NCBI RefSeq assembly: GCF_031157525.1
Contig: NZ_JAVIXR010000017.1
Span: forward strand, 1-46,514
Length of the DNA stretch: 46,514 nt
Reading direction: 5' to 3'
From: Marinobacter sediminicola
Lineage (GTDB): Bacteria > Pseudomonadota > Gammaproteobacteria > Pseudomonadales > Oleiphilaceae
The stretch's first letter is position 1; each line of letters starts with the position of its first letter. This document shows positions 1 through 8,277 of this stretch, piece by piece. The position numbers and the translations under genes were made by a program. The notes below the pieces were generated by a model. The model searched no databases, was not told the origin of the DNA, and saw only the letters and a list, made by a program, of their open reading frames with translations.

Positions 1-71
1 GTCCATGTACGCTTGGCTCCGCCATCCATGGCTCCGCACAGTTTCAGAAAGCCGGCCCCGCCCACTCCTGT

Positions 72-86
72 CTGACTCTGAGTCAG
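72..86. promoter_or_regulatory. 15-bp palindrome, possible operator
   Basis: CTGACTC and GAGTCAG form a perfect inverted repeat around a single T, 34 bp upstream of the ATG at 121. Position and symmetry fit an operator for a dimeric repressor of the four-gene operon that follows. No regulator family is recognised from the sequence, and a chance palindrome cannot be excluded. Confidence 0.3.
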
Positions 87-120
87 GTTGCCAGAAATCC
101 AAAAAATAACGGACAAACCC

Positions 121-942
121 ATGACACAAAGAGTATTCGTAACAGGCGGCGCAAGCGGCCTTGGCCGAGCCATTGCACTGCGTTATGCCAGAGAAGGCGC
201 CAAGGTCTGTATCGGTGACATCAACCCCGAGCAGGGCGTAGGTGTTGAGCAGGAAATTAACAATGCCGGTGGCCAAGGCTACTTTGTGGAGTGCGACGTT
301 CGGCGCCTGACAGATATCGAAAAAATCTGCGCTGATCTCACCGAAAAGTGGGGCGGAGTAGACGTGGTGGTGAACAACGCTGGCGTGGCCTCTGCCGGCT
401 CCATTGAAGACACCACCATGGCCGACTGGGAATGGATCATAGATATCAACGTGCTGGGTGTCGTGCGGGGCTGTAAGGCATTCGCGCCCCAGTTCAAGAA
501 GCAAGGCTCCGGCACCTTCGTAAACATAGCCTCCATGGCAGGCCTTATGCTCGCGCCCCTCATGGACAGCTACAATGTGTCTAAAGCCGGCGTCATTGCG
601 CTGTCCGAAACCCTGCGCCAGGAACTACGGGGTGATGGCATCCACGTGAGCTGCGTGTGCCCGGCATTTTTCCAGACCAACCTCACGCAAAGCATGCGCT
701 CGGACATTCCCGGCATTCAGCAGAACGTGAACAAGCTGATGAAGCGCTCGACCATTACGGCAGATCAGGTTGCCGACGACATAGTGCGTTCAGTGAAGAA
801 AAAAGATTTCTGGGTGCTTCCCCACGTGAAAGAGCGCCGCTTGTGGATACTTAAGCGTTACGCCCCAGCAGTGTTCGACAAACTGATGTACGAAGAGAGC
901 AAGCGCTGGATGAAGAAGATGGGCAACAAGGCCAAAGCCTGA
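121..942 (+). CDS. SDR family oxidoreductase
   Basis: A 273-residue classical short-chain dehydrogenase/reductase, expected to act in the cytoplasm on an alcohol or ketone with NAD(P)(H). The N-terminus carries the nucleotide-binding glycine motif TGGASGLG, followed by NNAG near residue 90 and the catalytic YNVSK. The basic C-terminal tail is longer than in minimal SDRs. I chose ATG 121 because the glycine motif then lies at the usual distance from the start; a TTG at 88 would add 11 unlikely residues. The ribosome-binding site is weak. It is the first of four closely spaced plus-strand genes (to 3514) that also encode an ACAD10-type phosphotransferase, which suggests lipid or acyl-CoA metabolism. 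The substrate is unknown. Confidence 0.85.
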   Translation: MTQRVFVTGGASGLGRAIALRYAREGAKVCIGDINPEQGVGVEQEINNAGGQGYFVECDVRRLTDIEKICADLTEKWGGVDVVVNNAGVASAGSIEDTTMADWEWIIDINVLGVVRGCKAFAPQFKKQGSGTFVNIASMAGLMLAPLMDSYNVSKAGVIALSETLRQELRGDGIHVSCVCPAFFQTNLTQSMRSDIPGIQQNVNKLMKRSTITADQVADDIVRSVKKKDFWVLPHVKERRLWILKRYAPAVFDKLMYEESKRWMKKMGNKAKA

Positions 943-972
943 TTAGCGCACGGGAAAAAAGGAGAGTGATGA

Positions 973-2037
973 ATGACCCAGATTGACCAGGCAGCAGATA
1001 TCCGCGAAGGCGAAGAGCTGGATCTATCCGCAGTAGACCGCTTCATGAAAGGTGCCATCCCGGACCTGACCGGCGAGCCGACGATCCGCCAATACCCGGG
1101 TGGTGCTTCCAACCTGACGTATCAGGTGGACTACGGCGACCGTTCATTTGTTTTGCGCCGCCCACCCTTCGGCAAAATTGCGAAATCCGCCCACGACATG
1201 CTGCGTGAAGCCAGAGTGATGCAGGCGCTGAAGCCTGTGTACCCTTATGTGCCCAACATCATTGCCATTTGCGACGACCACGATGTGCTGGGTTGCGATT
1301 TCTACGTGATGGAACGCCTGAAAGGCATCATTCTGCGCCAGGACTTCCCTAAAGACCTTGAAATGGACGAAGCCGATACCCGCAAGCTGTGCCTGAGCGT
1401 CATCGACAAGATGGTGGACTTGCACCGGGTTGACGCCAAGGCCGCTGGCCTGGATTCCCTGGGCAAAGGCGAAGGCTATGTTCAGCGCCAGATAGGCGGC
1501 TGGAGCGATCGTTTCCGCAAAGCTCGCACGGACGACGTTGGCGATTTTGAGGAGGTGATGGCCTGGCTCAACGAAAAAATGCCAAACGATGTGGCCCAGG
1601 TTGTGATTCACAACGACTACCGCTTCGACAACGTTGTGTTAAACCCCGAAAACCCCTTTGAAGTGATCGGGGTGCTGGATTGGGAAATGGCCACCATTGG
1701 TGACCCGCTGATGGATCTGGGCAATACGCTCGCATACTGGATAGAGGCGGATGACGATGAATCCTTCAAGATGCTTCGTCGCCAACCTACGCATCGCCCC
1801 GGAATGCTTACTCGTAAGGAAGTGGTTGAGTACTACATGGAGAAGTCCGGTTTTCACGCAGATAACTTCGACTTTTACGAGATTTACGGGCTGTTCCGTT
1901 TGGCGGTGATCGTGCAACAGATCTATTACCGTTTCTATCATGGCCAGACCAGTGACAAACGCTTTGCCATATTCGGCCACGCAGCCAATAGCCTTGAAAA
2001 ACGGTGTAAACGTTTGATCGCGGAGAGCTCTTTGTAA
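973..2037 (+). CDS. Phosphotransferase family protein (APH fold, ACAD10-like)
   Basis: A 354-residue kinase-fold protein of the aminoglycoside phosphotransferase superfamily. The Brenner-type catalytic loop is visible as HNDYRFDN (H213, D215, N220), with the metal-binding DWE at about 236. The subfamily resembles the kinase domain of ACAD10, which is tied to metabolism of 4-hydroxy fatty acids and is often found near SDRs and acyl-CoA dehydrogenases. A drug-resistance role is unlikely. The start has a clear AGGAGAG ribosome-binding site. The stop codon overlaps the next gene's ATG in the string TAATG, so the two are translationally coupled. Substrate assignment is inference from family and neighbours. 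Confidence 0.85.
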   Translation: MTQIDQAADIREGEELDLSAVDRFMKGAIPDLTGEPTIRQYPGGASNLTYQVDYGDRSFVLRRPPFGKIAKSAHDMLREARVMQALKPVYPYVPNIIAICDDHDVLGCDFYVMERLKGIILRQDFPKDLEMDEADTRKLCLSVIDKMVDLHRVDAKAAGLDSLGKGEGYVQRQIGGWSDRFRKARTDDVGDFEEVMAWLNEKMPNDVAQVVIHNDYRFDNVVLNPENPFEVIGVLDWEMATIGDPLMDLGNTLAYWIEADDDESFKMLRRQPTHRPGMLTRKEVVEYYMEKSGFHADNFDFYEIYGLFRLAVIVQQIYYRFYHGQTSDKRFAIFGHAANSLEKRCKRLIAESSL

Positions 2038-2726
2038 TGGCTACGGTGTACCTTGTGCGCCATGGCCAGGCCAGTTTTGGTAAAGAAAATTACGACCAGC
2101 TTTCCAAAAAGGGTTGGGAGCAGGGCAAGGTGCTTGGCCGGTGGATCGCCGATAAAATTGAACCGGCTGCGATTTTTGGCGGCGACTTGCAGCGTCACCG
2201 GGAAACCGTAGAAGCCATTGCAACCGGGTATGGTGCAGAGCTGCCGGATATGCAGGTTGCTCTGGGCTTTAACGAGTTTGATCACGAGTTCATCGTAAAC
2301 GCATACCGGCCCCAATGGCGTGACCGGCAGGTGATGGCGAGGGATCTGGCAGCTTTCCCGAAACCGGCAGCAGCCTTTCAGAAGGCATTTGTAGAAGCAG
2401 TACGCCGCTGGGCATCTGGTATACACGATGCAGAATACGATGAGACCTGGACGGAGTTCAAAACCCGGGTTCTCTCGGCCTTTGATGAAATGATCGAGTA
2501 CGCAGGCGGCGGTGATGTTTTGGTGTCCACATCCGGCGGCCCCATCGCCGTTATGTGCCAGCACCTTTTGAGCCTGAGCGATGAACGGACATTAGGGCTG
2601 AACGAAGTCATCGCTAACACCAGCGTTACCCGTGTGCTCTACTCCACGGGTCGTCGCAGCCTGTCTGTTTTCAATAATTACAGTCATCTGGAAGCGGAAG
2701 ATCCCGCCCTGGTGACCTTCCGATAA
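2037..2726 (+). CDS. Histidine phosphatase superfamily protein, second His not seen
   Basis: A 229-residue phosphoglycerate-mutase-like protein. The phosphate-accepting RHG motif is at residues 8-10. In this superfamily a second catalytic histidine usually follows a beta strand, as in SHGG; here the equivalent stretch reads VSTSGGPI, with Ser where the His would be. The protein may therefore be a phosphatase with altered chemistry, or a binding protein. It starts inside the stop codon of the upstream kinase gene and is followed 17 bp later by an SDR, so it belongs to the same operon. It could remove the phosphate added by the kinase-fold neighbour, but that is only a guess from context. Confidence 0.8.
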   Translation: MATVYLVRHGQASFGKENYDQLSKKGWEQGKVLGRWIADKIEPAAIFGGDLQRHRETVEAIATGYGAELPDMQVALGFNEFDHEFIVNAYRPQWRDRQVMARDLAAFPKPAAAFQKAFVEAVRRWASGIHDAEYDETWTEFKTRVLSAFDEMIEYAGGGDVLVSTSGGPIAVMCQHLLSLSDERTLGLNEVIANTSVTRVLYSTGRRSLSVFNNYSHLEAEDPALVTFR

Positions 2727-2743
2727 CGAATTGAGGTGAACGA

Positions 2744-3514
2744 ATGAGCAAGAAAGACCTGTTTGATCTGACTGGAAAGATTGCCCTGATTACTGGTGCC
2801 AGCCGTGGCATTGGCGAGAGCATTGCCCGCACGCTGGCGGATTATGGCGCTCACGTGATTGTGACCAGCCGCAAGATTGACGGCTGTGAAGCCGTCGCCA
2901 GCAGTATTCGGGAAGCGGGCGGTAGCGCTGAAGCCTATGCTTGCCATATTGGCGAGATGGATCAGATAGAAGCGATCTGGGCCCACATCGAAAAAGAGCA
3001 CGGCAAGCTGGATATTCTGGTAAACAACGCCGCAGCCAACCCGTACTTCGGCCCGGTTGAGGATACAGATCTGGGTGCCTTCCAGAAAACCGTCGATGTA
3101 AACATCCGCGGTTACTTCTTCATGTGTGCCCGTGGTGCGCAATTGATGAAGAAGCACGGCGGTGGCTCGATTGTTAACGTGGCGTCGATTAATGGTGTGA
3201 ACCCTGGCCATTACCAGGGCATCTATTCGATTACCAAAGCGGCGGTAATCTCCATGACCAAATCCTTCGCGACCGAGTTGGGGCAGCAGAATGTTCGCGT
3301 TAATGCGCTCTTGCCAGGGCTCACAGATACAAAATTTGCCAGTGCACTGACCACCAATGAAGCGATTAAAAAGCAGGCGATGGCGCACATTCCTGTAAAG
3401 CGTATTGCCGACCCGGATGAGATGGCCGGCACTGTGTTGTACCTGGCCTCAGGTGCATCCAGCTATACGACGGGTGCCTGCATTAATGTGGATGGTGGTT
3501 ACTTAACGGTCTGA
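2744..3514 (+). CDS. SDR family oxidoreductase
   Basis: A 256-residue classical SDR with the cofactor motif TGASRGIG near residue 17, NNAA near 93, the catalytic YSITK, and a C-terminal DGGY ending typical of tetrameric SDRs. It is of the usual length. GAGGTG lies just upstream of the ATG as ribosome-binding site. This is the last gene of the operon that begins at 121. Its stop codon touches, without overlap, the end of the convergent lipoprotein gene. It is likely a 3-hydroxyacyl or hydroxy-fatty-acid dehydrogenase, inferred from the neighbouring kinase family; substrate and cofactor preference cannot be read with confidence. Confidence 0.85.
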   Translation: MSKKDLFDLTGKIALITGASRGIGESIARTLADYGAHVIVTSRKIDGCEAVASSIREAGGSAEAYACHIGEMDQIEAIWAHIEKEHGKLDILVNNAAANPYFGPVEDTDLGAFQKTVDVNIRGYFFMCARGAQLMKKHGGGSIVNVASINGVNPGHYQGIYSITKAAVISMTKSFATELGQQNVRVNALLPGLTDTKFASALTTNEAIKKQAMAHIPVKRIADPDEMAGTVLYLASGASSYTTGACINVDGGYLTV

Positions 3515-4423
3515 TCATTTGTAAATGTGCGATGCGACCTCAGAGCCAGAGACACAGGTAAGGGCTTTGAAGTCGCCGCGCAATTCCGATACCTGGCGTG
3601 CCAGATGGTCGAGATGTGAAGCGTCGCTTGCCTGTAACAGTTGCTGAATCAATGAACTCATGGCCGCCATGCTTTCGTCGATCCTCTGTGCATAGGCATC
3701 GCCGCGACCTGCTTCCGGGTTGTTGATCAGTTCGGTGACTGTTGCGTCAAAATCAGGATCATTGCGATTCTCAAGGGCATTCAGCAGGGCTTTTTGCCAA
3801 TTGCGACGGCCCGCCAACCAGATTTCTGTCTGTCCTTTCCGGCTTTCCGACCAGTTTTTTATGAGGCTCTTCTGAGTGGCGTTCAGGCTGCCCAGCCACC
3901 GCTCGGCTCGCTCTTCTGTGCGCTCCGCTCGCGCTTGTGCAATTGTTTCGGCATCACCCTCCAGAAATTCCCCTTCCAGTTCTCGATGATTTTCTTCCAT
4001 GTTGCCCGCCAATTCGCGGACCTGCTCATCACTTAAACTGGAGAGCAGGTTAATGGCAACGGGTGTGATTTTTTGCATCAAAGGCGGGAAGAAGCCTGCA
4101 ATCTGGTTTTGAAGACGGCTGACTGCCTCAGGGGTTGGTTTACCTGACGCAAGGTCGCTCTCGATACTGCTCAGCCAAGCTCTGTAACGCGGCAACTCGG
4201 AGCTACAGTGCCATCGTTTCAAACTCTCAATATCGTCATCTAGCTGCTGCTCCTGAGTCTGAGAGAGCGAAACGAAATCCTCAACCCACCATACAATGCC
4301 CCAATCGGCGTAACGGTATGCAAGCCGGGTTGAGCTGCATCCTGAAATAAACAGCATGATAACAAGCAGGAATGCTGCCGATCGTATGCTGTGTACTTTG
4401 GATAAATACCCATACTGATCCAT
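3515..4423 (-). CDS. DUF6279 family lipoprotein
   Basis: A 302-residue predicted lipoprotein. From the chosen ATG (4423) the protein has a hydrophobic segment LLVIMLFISG followed directly by Cys, a good lipobox, so the mature protein should be membrane-anchored and periplasm-facing. The mature part begins SSTRLAYRYADW, is strongly helical and rich in charged residues, and matches the look of DUF6279 proteins. An upstream ATG at 4474 would add 17 residues, but AAGGCG sits at proper distance before 4423. No function is established for the family. The gene stands alone and converges on the SDR operon with no gap. Confidence 0.8.
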   Translation of the reverse strand: MDQYGYLSKVHSIRSAAFLLVIMLFISGCSSTRLAYRYADWGIVWWVEDFVSLSQTQEQQLDDDIESLKRWHCSSELPRYRAWLSSIESDLASGKPTPEAVSRLQNQIAGFFPPLMQKITPVAINLLSSLSDEQVRELAGNMEENHRELEGEFLEGDAETIAQARAERTEERAERWLGSLNATQKSLIKNWSESRKGQTEIWLAGRRNWQKALLNALENRNDPDFDATVTELINNPEAGRGDAYAQRIDESMAAMSSLIQQLLQASDASHLDHLARQVSELRGDFKALTCVSGSEVASHIYK

Positions 4424-4566
4424 AAGGCGCCTTGCTCGGTAAAAAAGCCTATCGAAAAATGATCGCAAGCTCACTACTATGGCTTGCTTTCGTATACACA
4501 GTCTACGACATTCCGGGGTTTTCAGATGTGACCATCAGAAGGCCTGTGCCCAGATCAGGAGAGTTC

Positions 4567-4833
4567 ATGAGCCGAATTAAACCCGCCCGTTTGCGACAAT
4601 TAGTGTTCGGGTTTTATATGTCTGGAATGATGTCACTATTGATGTCTGGCGTAATCACCTTCATCAACACAGGGATGGATAGCGCTTTTATGTATCGCTG
4701 GATCCCGGCCTTTTTAGTGGCATGGGCCGTCGCATTTCCATTGGTAACCTTCATTGCGCCCCTAGCGGTGAAACTTACGGAAATGACTTTGGGGCGACCC
4801 GGCAATGAAGACAAGCGAACACCTGTAAACTGA
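4567..4833 (+). CDS. DUF2798 domain membrane protein
   Basis: An 88-residue inner-membrane protein with two hydrophobic segments (about residues 12-35 and 43-68) and a short charged tail, matching the small DUF2798 family. The frame is open from 4432, but ATG 4567 is preceded by a strong AGGAGAG, so I place the start there; the upstream 45 codons look like leader DNA. The family has no settled role. The gene is divergent from the DUF6279 lipoprotein and lies 130 bp before the DUF4397 lipoprotein. Confidence 0.75.
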   Translation: MSRIKPARLRQLVFGFYMSGMMSLLMSGVITFINTGMDSAFMYRWIPAFLVAWAVAFPLVTFIAPLAVKLTEMTLGRPGNEDKRTPVN

Positions 4834-4885
4834 AATGTAAAATTTTATAATCTGTTTTTATTGTCCTCCCGTAAGTTAGTTTTAC

Positions 4886-4923
4886 GTGCATGTCAGGAGC
4901 TGAACTAGTGCATGTTCGAACTA
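4886..4923. repeat. Two short direct repeats upstream of DUF4397 gene
   Basis: GTGCATGT occurs at 4886-4893 and 4908-4915, each followed by GAACTA (4902-4907 and 4918-4923). The repeats start 22 bp apart, about two helical turns, and lie about 45-80 bp before the lipoprotein gene start at 4966. They could be a regulator site, but no known consensus is recognised. Confidence 0.3.
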
Positions 4924-4965
4924 ATTGATTCCGGTTGTTATCTTTGGAATAGAGGTTAAGAGACA

Positions 4966-6399
4966 ATGAAAACAAAAGTTGCACTGACAATGGCTTTAGC
5001 TGGCAGCGTGATGCTGGTTGGCTGCAGTAATAATGACAATGATCCGGTGGTGAAGGAGCCTACTTCGAAGGTGAGGGTGCTGCATGCTGTTTCCGATGCG
5101 CCTCCTGTAAATGTTTTGGTTGATGGGCAAACTGCGGTTTCAGGTGCTGATTTCAAGCAGGCAGCCGTTATTTCTCCTGCAGTTGGAAGTTATTCACTGA
5201 CCGTCGAGGGTATTCTCCCTGGCGGCGCTACTACACCCGTTATTGGTCCTGCCGACGTCACCCTTGAGGAAGGCTTCAATTACGACGTGATTGCAGTTGG
5301 AAATTTGGCAACCATTGAGCCTCTTATCCTGGCCGACGATGGCGCCTTAACGGATGCGGATCTGGTTCGTTTGCGCGTTGCCCATTTGTCTCCGGCTGCT
5401 CAGGCTGCTGTAAACGGGCCCGTTGAAGTATACGTGTCTGTCCCAGATGCTGAGCTTAGTGACGACGGCGTTCTTTCATTCAGCTTTGAGTTCAAGGGCG
5501 TGCAGGATCCGATTGAAGTTCCTGCCGGCGACTACAGGATTCGCGTTGCAATTCCCGGGGACACTCCAACAGTCGTTTATAACAGTGGCGTGGTTTCACT
5601 GGTTGCCGGATCGGATCTGTTAGTGGGTGCCGTCGATAATACCAGCCCAGCGACAACGGAGGGTGCTTCTAACAGTCCTATCAGCCTGATTGCGGTTACT
5701 AGCAAAGGCGAGGTCCTGGAACTGTATGACGAGAACCAGAAAGCGGGCGTCAGGGTTGTGCATAACTCCGCGGATGCTCCGGCAGTTGCTGTTCTGGTAG
5801 ACGACAGCGTTGCGATACCCAGCTTGACGTTCCCGAACGTCGCGCCGGGTGCTGCCATTAACAGTTATGCAATTATTCCCAATGGAACTCGTAATCTCAA
5901 GGTATCCCCTGCGACCAGTGCAGTTCCGGAATCTGCTGTAATCGATGCGGATGTTGAGTTCGGCCAGGCTTCTGCTAAAACCGTTGTTGCGGTGAATGTT
6001 CTTGCTGCAATTGAACCATTAGTGTTGGTAGACAGTGTTCGCAGTATCGCCACTCAGGCTTCTCTGCGCGTTGTACACGGTGCTGTTGAAGCTGGGACTG
6101 TAGACGTGTATCTGGTGCCAACAGCTGAAGGCGGAGCGACGGCGACTGTTTTGAACTCAGAGGTAAACGATCCCACCTTGAATGACTTTGAATTTAAGAG
6201 TAACACTGGATACCTTGCGGTGCCTGAGGGGGAGTATGTTGTGTTCATTACGGATCAGAGTGGTAATGAACTGTTGAAAACCGGCAGTGTTACTCTTTCC
6301 AATGGTGGTGTTTACACAGCCATCGCGCGCCTTGCACCGGAAGACAGTGACAATACAGCGGGTTTGACACTACTCGATGATTTTGCCGGTCCAGTGTGA
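4966..6399 (+). CDS. DUF4397 domain-containing lipoprotein
   Basis: A 477-residue exported protein. The N-terminus MKTKVALTMALAGSVMLVG runs into Cys20, a lipobox, followed by an Asn/Asp-rich linker, so it is probably an outer-membrane or periplasmic lipoprotein. The mature region contains at least two DUF4397 units, each opening with a line such as VRVLHAVSDAPPVNVLVDG (from residue 37) and VRVVHNSADAPAVAVLVDD (from about 262); a third, weaker unit starts near 368 (LRVVHGAVEAGTVDVY). Domains of this kind are all-beta and seen on cell-surface proteins, but no activity is known. AGAGG before the ATG is a good ribosome-binding site. A strong terminator follows the gene. Confidence 0.85.
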   Translation: MKTKVALTMALAGSVMLVGCSNNDNDPVVKEPTSKVRVLHAVSDAPPVNVLVDGQTAVSGADFKQAAVISPAVGSYSLTVEGILPGGATTPVIGPADVTLEEGFNYDVIAVGNLATIEPLILADDGALTDADLVRLRVAHLSPAAQAAVNGPVEVYVSVPDAELSDDGVLSFSFEFKGVQDPIEVPAGDYRIRVAIPGDTPTVVYNSGVVSLVAGSDLLVGAVDNTSPATTEGASNSPISLIAVTSKGEVLELYDENQKAGVRVVHNSADAPAVAVLVDDSVAIPSLTFPNVAPGAAINSYAIIPNGTRNLKVSPATSAVPESAVIDADVEFGQASAKTVVAVNVLAAIEPLVLVDSVRSIATQASLRVVHGAVEAGTVDVYLVPTAEGGATATVLNSEVNDPTLNDFEFKSNTGYLAVPEGEYVVFITDQSGNELLKTGSVTLSNGGVYTAIARLAPEDSDNTAGLTLLDDFAGPV

Positions 6400-6424
6400 A
6401 ATTAATTGGCGAGTATTAGTAAAG

Positions 6425-6453
6425 AAAAGCCCCGGTTTTCCGGGGCTTTTTTT
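6425..6453. terminator. Intrinsic terminator, bidirectional
   Basis: An 11-bp perfect stem (AAAAGCCCCGG with CCGGGGCTTTT) with a TTTT loop, flanked by A-rich and T-rich tracts. It ends transcription of the DUF4397 gene, and by its symmetry can also serve dacB, whose stop codon overlaps its 3' edge on the other strand. Confidence 0.9.
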
Positions 6454-8020
6454 ATTGAACAGACGTGCGGGGTTGGCCTGAATCCATCCGAGAAAGCGCA
6501 GTCCCCGTAGGTGGCCGGAAGTGCAGAGAGTAAAGAATCCGGTCCAGGACAGCCTGGCCATTCCAGGCTGGATCGTTATTCACCATGCCCACAACCGCCC
6601 AGGTTGTATTGTTTTCATCCCGTGTAAAACCCGCGATAGATCGAACGTTCTCCAGGTAACCGGTTTTAATGCGGCCTTCGCCATCCATGCCCGTATTTCG
6701 CAGACGGCGAGCCATGGTTCCATCCATTGCGATAATCGGCATGGAGGCCATGAGGTCGGAAGAGTAGGGGCTGTTCCAGGCGTGCTGAAGGATTTTGGCG
6801 CCTTGTCTGGCGGTAATCCTGCCGTGGCGTGTAAGCCCTGCGCCATTGTCGATCACCATGCCACTGGTATCGATGCCTTTCTTGTCCAGCCAGTCATAAA
6901 TAACGCGAATGCCGGCTACCCGGTCGTCGTCTTCATGGCCCAGTCGGTTTTGAGCGCCGATGGTCAGCAACAGTTGCCGGGCCATCACGTTGCTGCTCCA
7001 TTTGTTGATGTCCCGCACCATGGTAACCAAGTCTGGCGAGGTGGTTTTCATAACCAGCCGGGCGGTTTCCGGGGTTAGTCCGGTCTGGTTTCCACCAGAC
7101 ACAATAATACCCATTTCGGAAAGAAGGCTGCGAATCAGTGAGGCGCTGTATTGCTCGTGTGGCAGCAGCGACAAATAAGTGGTGGTGCGGCACCCCTGGG
7201 GCAACTCACCTGTTACCCGCACAGTTACCTTCCCGCCTGCCTGCGCTACTGGTTCCCAGTCAAAGCTGCGGCGTGATGGGCAGGGCCCTTCGGCTACTGC
7301 AGTCACCCTGTTGTCGATAACAACTTCGCCAAGAGCGGGTGTGCTCCAGGCTTGGGTGCCGCGCTCATCGGCTCGAATCTGGAAGTGTATGAGGTTGAGG
7401 TTGGTTAAGTAGGCAGACGGCTCAACCAGAAACGGCGCGTGAGGGTTGTCGCCATTGTCTGTAAAGGTAGGGAAGCCACCATCAATTTTGAAATAGCTGC
7501 CATCCAGCACCAGATCGCCATCAATGTGGTTGATCCCCATGTCACGGAGTTCCCGCAGGGTTGTCCAAAGTCGTTCGAAGGTGAGTTTCGGATCGCCACC
7601 GAAGCGCACATAAAGATTGCCTTTAAGAGTATCGCCAACCATTTGCCCATCAGTCAGAAAATCGGTATCCCAGTGATGCGTGGGACCAAGGATTTCTAAA
7701 GCTGCGTAAGTTGTGACGACCTTCATGATGGAGCCAGGGCTCATGGGCACGTCGGCGTTGATGTTTTGATCAAGTCCGGGGCCGTTCAGCGGAACTGCGG
7801 CCATGCTCAAAGCATCGTCACTGTTGAGGGACTTCATGGCGAAATCCCTCATCTGGCTGGCCCAGAGGCGGTTGTCGCTGTAGCTGGTGTCGTCACTGTC
7901 AGCAGCCAGTGCTGATGGCAGGTTTGCCAAAGCTGAAGTCAAGGTAAGCGCCGCGGCCAGAACCAAGGCAGGACGCTTTGGCCGACGAGTGACTATTCCT
8001 GCGTTGTTTGTATGCGGCAT
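6452..8020 (-). CDS. dacB: D-alanyl-D-alanine carboxypeptidase/endopeptidase (PBP4)
   Basis: A 522-residue low-molecular-mass penicillin-binding protein of peptidase family S13, which trims and cleaves peptidoglycan cross-links in the periplasm. All three active-site motifs are present: SIMK (S97-K100), SSN in WSSNVMARQ, and KTG in RIKTGYLEN. A signal peptide with hydrophobic core LVLAAALTLTSALANL ends at about SALA. I start at ATG 8020 because AGGA lies 12 bases upstream; ATGs at 8032 and 8089 are in frame and possible. The length agrees with class C PBPs that carry extra domains inserted between SxxK and SxN. It is monocistronic, with a terminator at its end. Confidence 0.92.
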   Translation of the reverse strand: MPHTNNAGIVTRRPKRPALVLAAALTLTSALANLPSALAADSDDTSYSDNRLWASQMRDFAMKSLNSDDALSMAAVPLNGPGLDQNINADVPMSPGSIMKVVTTYAALEILGPTHHWDTDFLTDGQMVGDTLKGNLYVRFGGDPKLTFERLWTTLRELRDMGINHIDGDLVLDGSYFKIDGGFPTFTDNGDNPHAPFLVEPSAYLTNLNLIHFQIRADERGTQAWSTPALGEVVIDNRVTAVAEGPCPSRRSFDWEPVAQAGGKVTVRVTGELPQGCRTTTYLSLLPHEQYSASLIRSLLSEMGIIVSGGNQTGLTPETARLVMKTTSPDLVTMVRDINKWSSNVMARQLLLTIGAQNRLGHEDDDRVAGIRVIYDWLDKKGIDTSGMVIDNGAGLTRHGRITARQGAKILQHAWNSPYSSDLMASMPIIAMDGTMARRLRNTGMDGEGRIKTGYLENVRSIAGFTRDENNTTWAVVGMVNNDPAWNGQAVLDRILYSLHFRPPTGTALSRMDSGQPRTSVQ

Positions 8021-8277
8021 ACCTGAAATCATCCTAATGGCCACGCGATAAAATGTGCGGAGAGGTTCGCTGATTAAACAATAGCCCATCTTTGGTAAAT
8101 GTACTATGCAGAAAACCTCTACATGACGTTAATAAATGCCAGTAGACTGGTTGTTTGTATTGGGGTTTGTCACGGGGTGTAAGTTGCGTTGCGGTCAGTA
8201 TCTGGTGGTAGTGTTGGCCAATGTAATAGTGGCATGTTTGGTGATAATGACGGTGTTTTCAACAAAAGGATGGATCT

